From assembly GCA_010094045.1 (NCBI GenBank), contig ML986702.1:62001-126000 (forward strand): 64,000 bases of DNA, given 5' to 3'. This document shows positions 58,098-64,000 of the stretch, piece after piece (within the stretch, counting starts at the first letter, position 1; each line of letters starts with the position of its first letter). A model generated the notes under the pieces. That model was not told the DNA's origin and searched no databases. It saw only the letters and a list, made by a program, of their open reading frames with translations. Both the position numbers and the translations under genes were made by a program. Origin of the DNA: Lojkania enalia (lineage: Eukaryota > Ascomycota > Dothideomycetes > Pleosporales).

Positions 58098-61000
58098 AAA
58101 TAATCCATACTCTTGTAAAAGATCCTAGGGAATAGGTTAAATCTCGACGATTTTATATTCTGGGAATTTTCTTCCGGGAGGGTGACAAGTCTTGATGCAT
58201 TGGCATGTAATGTGCTTTTGGTCGCGAAAAGACACGGACCGTAGATTGTGGAACCAATTTCTTGTTCGAGAGCACGGCTTCTTGCCACTATTTGTTTCAA
58301 ACATCGGAATTTCTGGAGCAGTCCATGCGCCCTGGATAGGGAAATTTTCGAAGTAAACTATCGACGGGCGTGTCTGAGCATAGATATACACAGATTATTA
58401 GTATTGACCAAAAAAATTTAAGGGCATTCTTGATTTTTCTGATTTGAAGCATCAGTTGCGGGAGGGAACATAGACTCAATAGCCATCAAAACCAATTTAT
58501 CCGTTAGTTGACACATGTTGAAATGTAAACTCTAACTGGTGACTCGGACTGTGGAACATATTTGAGTATTGGTGAAGATTTTGCCGATGGATATAATGCT
58601 AGAAACAAATACCATGAGCCGTGCGGCTTAGCATTTTTGGTGGCAAAAAGGAAGCAAGCCCATAGGGAGTAGAGAGTAGAATTTGTTTTCCTAGAACATG
58701 GAGAAGCGGGGGAAAGCTTTCTGTAAATTGGGATCCCCAGAGAACTGGTCCATACGAAGCGGAAAGACAAGTTAGATGAACTCAAAATCATCGGATGTCC
58801 GGTTTAGAACCAAATCTCCTGGCCATTTTTATGCGGTCTCGAAATTTGAATTTTGTTCAGAGCCTAAACATGCTGACATTTTATGATTCCGATAGAAGTC
58901 TCTAGCTCGCTCAAACATTACGTACTGGCTTTTTTTGGCTTTGAGCTGTCTAGGGCCTTTTGTGAACCATAGACGTGGTACCGTGGATTACAATTGGAAT
59001 CATTTTATTCAAGACTCCCACTAGACTCATGCGCAGAAAGCAATGAGTTTTTCAGTATCGAAGTTCACCTGAAGGACCGAGCAACATCTTCGACACTTTG
59101 AAATCTGTGTATTTTCGGTTTGTTTGAGCCACATTCTATGTCCTAATTAGATATTGCTTTCTAGTACACATTCCGCGTAGAATGCTCATGAAAATATAGA
59201 GCCCTCGCTAGAGAATTTTTGCATGATATGAATGCTCCTCAGGTTCTTGATTTTTCATCCCACGTAGAGACTACAAGTCTTCTTCTAACTTAGGAAGCGC
59301 AAACAACGGTAGATGAGATAGGTTTTAATTTATAAATCGCAAGTAGATTACGCATATCTTCGACCATTCTGTTCTCAGATTTGCGGCTACATAAGGCCTT
59401 TAGGTCTTAGTTCTTAATCGAAATCTAGGAGATTCGAATAGCATAGTTCCAGTAGTTTTGGTACAGAAAGAAATATGCCACACATGTAACTTACGCGTTG
59501 GAGCTTTTAATTCTACAGCGACATGAATCGTACGAAATAGAGCCATTCCCCAGTGCTTGGTGGAAACATATACGTCTCGTCCATGCATTTTTATTTCCGG
59601 AATCGAGGTGCATATCTCCCTACAGCTGCAACCACGGCTTTTCAGTTCGTAGGCATATATATCTTTCAAAGTTCAGCTCTATTACATAGAGTCGACATTA
59701 GAACCATATTAGGCCACTTTTAGCCGTAGAGGAAGTATAAATCTCCATATGTTGCTTTCCATTGCGGCTCCACTTTCGTCTCAGAGCGCATATCAAGGAC
59801 AGGTCAGTTTTCTCACTAGCAAACGAAATTTGGAATCATCCACGATATACGAAGCCTCTTTTCACTTTTTTCTCACGTACGGAGTTACAAGATTAGCTTT
59901 TAGTCCGCTTCCAAAAGCAACAGCCCATACGCTAGAGTTTGGTGTAAAGCCAGTAGCCTCATTTTCCGCAGCAGAACTCTCATCTGTATAGTTGATGACC
60001 ACCTATTTTACCCGCCTTTAAGGTCTTTTTGCGGTGAAATATTTTTGTCCATGTAAAACATCACACCTTCGGATTTCTTCTGCAGTCAAAATGGCTATGA
60101 TCTCTCGAGTGGATCCACAGCTATTCTGCTCCGAAGCTTTTATTCAGACATTAATAAAACTGATTACTCATTTTATTCACATATAATGAGGGTGGAATTC
60201 TGGTTTAAGCGTATCTTCTAGTGAAGTACACATTTCATTTCTCCGTCATAGCTATTAGTTCCGGATGGCACAAACGCAGGCTAATTTCGGTCTTTCTGAC
60301 GCTCCTGCAGTTGGAATCATTCTTTTTTTTTTTAGTACGTCTGCTGTAGGAACCTTCATGTCCGGGTGTATCATCCTTGTCTTTTCAGTTGTAGGCGGAG
60401 ACCTAGACATATCTAGTTAGAGGTTCTCTTTCTAGTGCTGCAAGCACGTCTCTTCTAGTAATTGTTTATTTTCGTTGATCTGCCTGAGTAACCCCCATGT
60501 CGCTACCTCGATCATTTCTTATCCTATACTTAGGCGACTATCTAAACATGTGTTATTGACATCAGTTTTCCTAGTGCACGGCATATGTCGTGATGCTCGG
60601 CCAAATTCTAGTGAGTCTACTGGAGAAGTGCACATGAAAGTCTGTTCCAAACTCTTTTAGTTCCGGAAAGAGGGAAGGCCGAGACATGTCCCATTGCCCA
60701 GACTGTTTTAGTGCATAGAGTGCATGTCGTCAATTTCTTGACTATTTTAGCATTCAGCGACCCTGCCGCAGAATTGAATAAGTCACTATGTTCTGATATT
60801 CTTCATTATAGTTCTAGACACAACTGAGGGCCTGGACATGTATTGTTTGTTAGCCCGATTGTAATGTGCAAAGACCACATTCGCTGATCCCCAAAAATAT
60901 TGGGTGGGGCGGCTGGAGAAGTCCACATAGCGGTTCATTTCTTTCGTTTCTGATCACAAGACAAGTACGGAGCCGGACATAATGGATTGGATAGGCGCGT

Positions 61001-61426
61001 TTTAGAGCGGTAGACATACAGCGTCGGAATTGCCGTTTGATACGCAGAGAACATAAATTTCAGGTACTTCAGTCTTCTCATAGAACGAATTTACTAATGT
61101 TTGTGAAGAAAGGAAAGAAGGAAATGGGTGCATAGCCGACGTTTATATACCTGCCCATAAATCTAGCAACCAATTCGCCACGTCACATGGCCGCACCTCT
61201 CAGACAGGCAAACTATTCACACCCCTCAAACCAGTATGTCATGTAGGAAATCCATTATAAAGTTCCGAGTGGCTGCTGAGAATGTATATACGCAGAGTAA
61301 TAAACAAATATGTACTTCCCCAAGAAAGAAACCCCTCCCCTTCGAAACCTCGAAAAACCTCAAATGTATATACAAAGAAAAAGGTCGGGTATATATACTT
61401 CTTCTCCCCAACGCCAAAAGCCATAT
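58098..61426. other. AT-rich gene-free block with TTTTAG motifs
   Basis: No gene or RNA recognised. TTTTAG recurs on the plus strand (about 59717, 59898, 60655, 60706, 60745, 61001), often 15-25 nt after a (G)ACATGT or CCCAT box. This is the reverse-strand image of the 45.3-46.7 kb array, less regular here. A T-rich run lies at about 60323-60336. Confidence 0.4.
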
Positions 61427-63158
61427 CTAGCGCCTTACATTATGTTGGGTCAACCTCCTGCGATGCTGGCGCACATGCCTCGCCTTCCTCGCAGCGGGCG
61501 TCTGTGCGGGGCCAGACACGGTGACGTACACGGTCTCGTAGATGGTTTCCACAACACGATTTGGTGCTTCTTCGATGCCGGTGCTTTGTGGTGGTGCGGC
61601 AGAAGTTACTGTGACCACGGTCGTTGGCTCTGGAACAATGGCAGATGCTGAGATGGTTGTGAGTTCCTGAGTAGTCGGTTCTTGGTTATTGCCATTTCCG
61701 GGAATTTGTCTACCGCCGGATGGCCAGATGAAGCCGTCCATAGGACCCTGATCGATACCATGTGTAGGGGTAAGGCTTGGCTGAGATGGAACCTTGTTAG
61801 TCTCGGTTGCAACGGCAGTCTCAGATGCGATTGAGGCGCTTGACAAAATGGTCGAAATGTTGCCAATTGAGAATGAAGGGGCACCTGTGGGTGGCGGGGC
61901 GAGGATAGATGTATCGAAAGTGCTCGGTATAGAGAGTGAAAAGATAGGGAAGCCGGTTCCAGTAGGCATCTCTGTTGGCAGGCTAGTCGTCTCCACAGTG
62001 GTCGGATTGGGGGGTGAGAGGGTGGGAAACATGGTTTCCGTAGGGATCCCTGATGGCAAGCTAGGTGTCTCGGATGGGATGGTGGATGGTACTGGCGAAC
62101 GAACTTCGTCGTTGTTCTGGTTGTTCTGGTACACTTTCAAGGCGTTGATGGCCCAATAAGCGTCGGCGAATGCCTCAGGGTTGTTCTGCACAAAAGCTTC
62201 GCAAGTATCAGCTTTGGAGGCACACGAACCGCTGTTCCAAACGTTGCCGGCCCAATCTCCGCAGAAGGTAGTGTCGAAGACAATTTGTTGCTGGCTAAAC
62301 GCACTCGAGATGTCGCAAGCTCCTTGGAACTTAGCAGCCGGCATGCCCCAGGTGCTCGGGTTTGGCGAGTCACCAAGCACATCTTCTGGGATGGAACCGC
62401 GCGGGAAGAACCAGACAGTGATGGCTTCGTCTGTCCACTCCGTGGCGTAGACGCCTCCCTGAATCCCGTTGAGTCCGCTGCCATAGCTTTGTTTTGAGGG
62501 GTGCTTGATAGCACATCCGACATTTTTGTCTTGGTCCGGAGCATTGACATCGCAATTATCGGTGCTGATGTCTCCGGAAAACATTCCCTGGTTGCTACTA
62601 ATCGCGCAGTTCGGGCCGGTGTGGAGAGCCATCGAATTTGTTTCTTGGTCATTCACGCCTTCAATGATATCTATTTCTCCACTGCATATGACGTTAGCAA
62701 CATCCCTATAGTTAAGGAGACCCTGACTTACTTGTTCGGCCAGTTCGGACCAACCATCCAAAAAGCAGGCCATGTTCCGCATCCGGTAGGCATGTGCGCG
62801 ACGTCCAATACGACTAACCCGCTGTCGTACGCTTTCTTGCTCGTAATCCGAACACTTGGTCGTCCTTGAGGAGTCTGGTTGATGCTGTCGACACCCCACG
62901 AGATAGTGCCGTTATTCGTCGCGTTGATTAGCCCTGTGTTTAGGGCGGTGGCTTGGTCTACATATTGCACGAACCCTTAAGGTTGTCAGTACGATCCGGT
63001 GTGAAATTTATGGACATAACGTGCCATTGGTAGGGTCTGGAGCAGTAAAAAACTCAAATTGACTAAAAAAGTCCTGCATATAATCATCCTGTAGCTCATA
63101 GCCAGCTATGGCGAGTCGGAAAAGAATAGCAGTAGAAAGGAATGTAGAGAAGAACATT
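61427..63158 (-). CDS. GH16 endo-1,3(4)-beta-glucanase-like, apparent frameshift in signal peptide
   Basis: Exon 1 63158-63025, exon 2 62975-62732, exon 3 62681-61427; about 543 aa if frame were continuous. Exon 2 and 3 encode a GH16 fold: FVQYVDQATALNTGLI, PTGCGTWPAFWMVGPNWPN, catalytic GEIDIIEGVND (ExDxxE) and FCGDWAGNVW, then a long Ser/Thr/Pro-rich region and a basic C-terminus. Intron 2 (62682-62731) is canonical (GTAAGT, GCTAAC, TGCAG). Intron 1 (62976-63024) has branch CTGAC and acceptor TTAAG but a GC donor (GCACGT). The ATG at 63158 opens a signal-peptide-like start, but one extra base in the five-A plus-strand run at 63120-63124 throws exon 1 out of frame (stop within about 20 codons). 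This is a recent pseudogene or a base-call error. Secreted glucan hydrolase by family. Confidence 0.75.
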
Positions 63159-64000
63159 TTGAAAGCACGAAAGGAATGGCTTGCGTCCTAGACGCTATGT
63201 AGAGAAGCGAAAAAGAAGAAGTGAAGAACAACGATGTAGACCGATGCAGCTGGAAATAGACATGGCCGCCTGGGGCAGACCGTATATATAGGGATCAGAA
63301 TCAGGGTAGCTTGGATGGGCGTTTGTGCGTTGCGGCAATCTATCCGTCTCAAGGAACGATTCGACATCAAGGGTGCTGTGCCTGGAATTAGCAGGCGGCT
63401 GATGGGTGTACTCAATCAAGCTTTGTTTCGGTTTGGGCCGACAGCCGCCATGGCAGGGGCTACGCGATGGATAAGTGGAGGATGTTGGTGATGAACACTG
63501 GGGTCGTTGGGCGGGAAGTCACACGGGCAATCAACGGGCGCGGAAAAGCACTGGTTCAGGCATTTTGTTCCTAGTTCTGTGAAACGCGCATGTTCTGTTT
63601 CATAGACATTATGATGGTTGTTGGCTGGCCTGTTCTAAATGGTGGCGCGTGAAACAGGAACCTGCTTGGATACAAGGGTACATGCTGGGCTCCCTGGTCG
63701 CTTCCTTGGGGGCAAATAAACTGGGGTTGCAAAAGAAACGACAATTGAGAATCCATTGCTACGTAGTTGAAACATAGTGTTGTCGAGGTTGATGGCGTCC
63801 CTGAGGCTGGTTGGACGAGGCTGGTCGACGAAAAGGGGAGTGGAAACACACGCTAACTGTATGATACAGGATTCGTCAGCAGGGTCCGGGAAGCTTGCAC
63901 GGATTAGTACTTAGCCCCCTTTTGAAAACCCAATCAATAGTGAGAGTCCAAGTTCGCTAATGGAACCCGGTATTTTTGGTTTAGGCCGCAAATCCCATCT
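63159..64000. other. upstream region of GH16 gene and window end
   Basis: The open frames at 63188-63419 and 63571-63849 (minus) have no recognised domain and lie in the presumed promoter and 5' flank. No partial gene recognised at the window's right edge. Confidence 0.4.
63283..63290 (-). promoter_or_regulatory. TATA box candidate for GH16 gene
   Basis: TATATATA sits about 125 nt upstream of the ATG at 63158 in a GC-richer context. A start near 63250 would be compatible with the ATG at 63158 being the first in the mRNA, which makes an alternative upstream first exon less likely. Confidence 0.4.

Noticed and set aside
1..64000. tRNA, 5S rRNA, CRISPR, bacterial-type operon signals
   Set aside because: No convincing B-box with cloverleaf, no 5S-like sequence, no spaced identical repeats; the genome is eukaryotic. 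A covariance-model scan would be more sensitive than reading by eye.

Overview
The window is nuclear DNA of a filamentous ascomycete (Pezizomycotina). Genes carry short 47-102 nt introns with GT(A/G)NGT donors, CTAAC/CTGAC branch sites and YAG acceptors. The recognisable genes are fungal (kexin, BUB2, RTC4, RCL1, ERV46, a fungal rhodopsin-like membrane protein, a GH16 glucanase, a sulfate permease with STAS domain). Gene-rich, GC-balanced blocks alternate with AT-rich, gene-poor blocks full of decayed transposons whose stop codons look like C-to-T damage (RIP-like). I cannot name the species.

Layout. 0-5.3 kb: an unknown membrane protein (-) diverges from a large Gly-rich protein gene (+). 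5.3-13.6 kb: AT-rich block with a 148-bp LTR-like element, a damaged LTR copy, a dead LINE with RNase H homology, and a second LTR. 13.6-26.1 kb: gene block with RTC4 (-) divergent from RCL1 (+), KEX2 (-), and a PhoD-like phosphatase (+). 26.1-30.5 kb: a degenerate DUF3435-type recombinase relic and a third LTR copy. 30.5-33.2 kb: dynamin-like GTPase. 33.2-36.9 kb: AT-rich, with a kinase-like relic. 36.9-44.8 kb: BUB2 (-), sulfate permease (+), ERV46 (+). 44.8-50.2 kb: AT-rich block with a quasi-periodic (about 50 bp) motif array. 50.2-54.6 kb: P450 (-) and a rhodopsin-like membrane protein (+). 54.6-61.4 kb: AT-rich block with the second 148-bp element. 61.4-63.2 kb: GH16 glucanase (-) with an apparent frameshift.

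The intact genes are mostly housekeeping: secretory pathway (KEX2, ERV46), ribosome biogenesis (RCL1), mitotic exit checkpoint (BUB2) and sulfate uptake. They are not an obvious functional cluster. The P450 and rhodopsin-like pair sit between AT-rich blocks with no biosynthetic backbone enzyme, so no metabolite cluster can be claimed.

The observations I would follow first are: (1) two families of short LTR-like elements with target-site duplications readable at base level; (2) the motif array at 45.3-46.7 kb (CTAAAA box and ATGYGGG box every ~50 bp) with reverse-strand look-alikes in the other AT-rich blocks; (3) a frameshift in the signal peptide of the GH16 gene plus a GC donor; (4) GC-AG introns in two genes.
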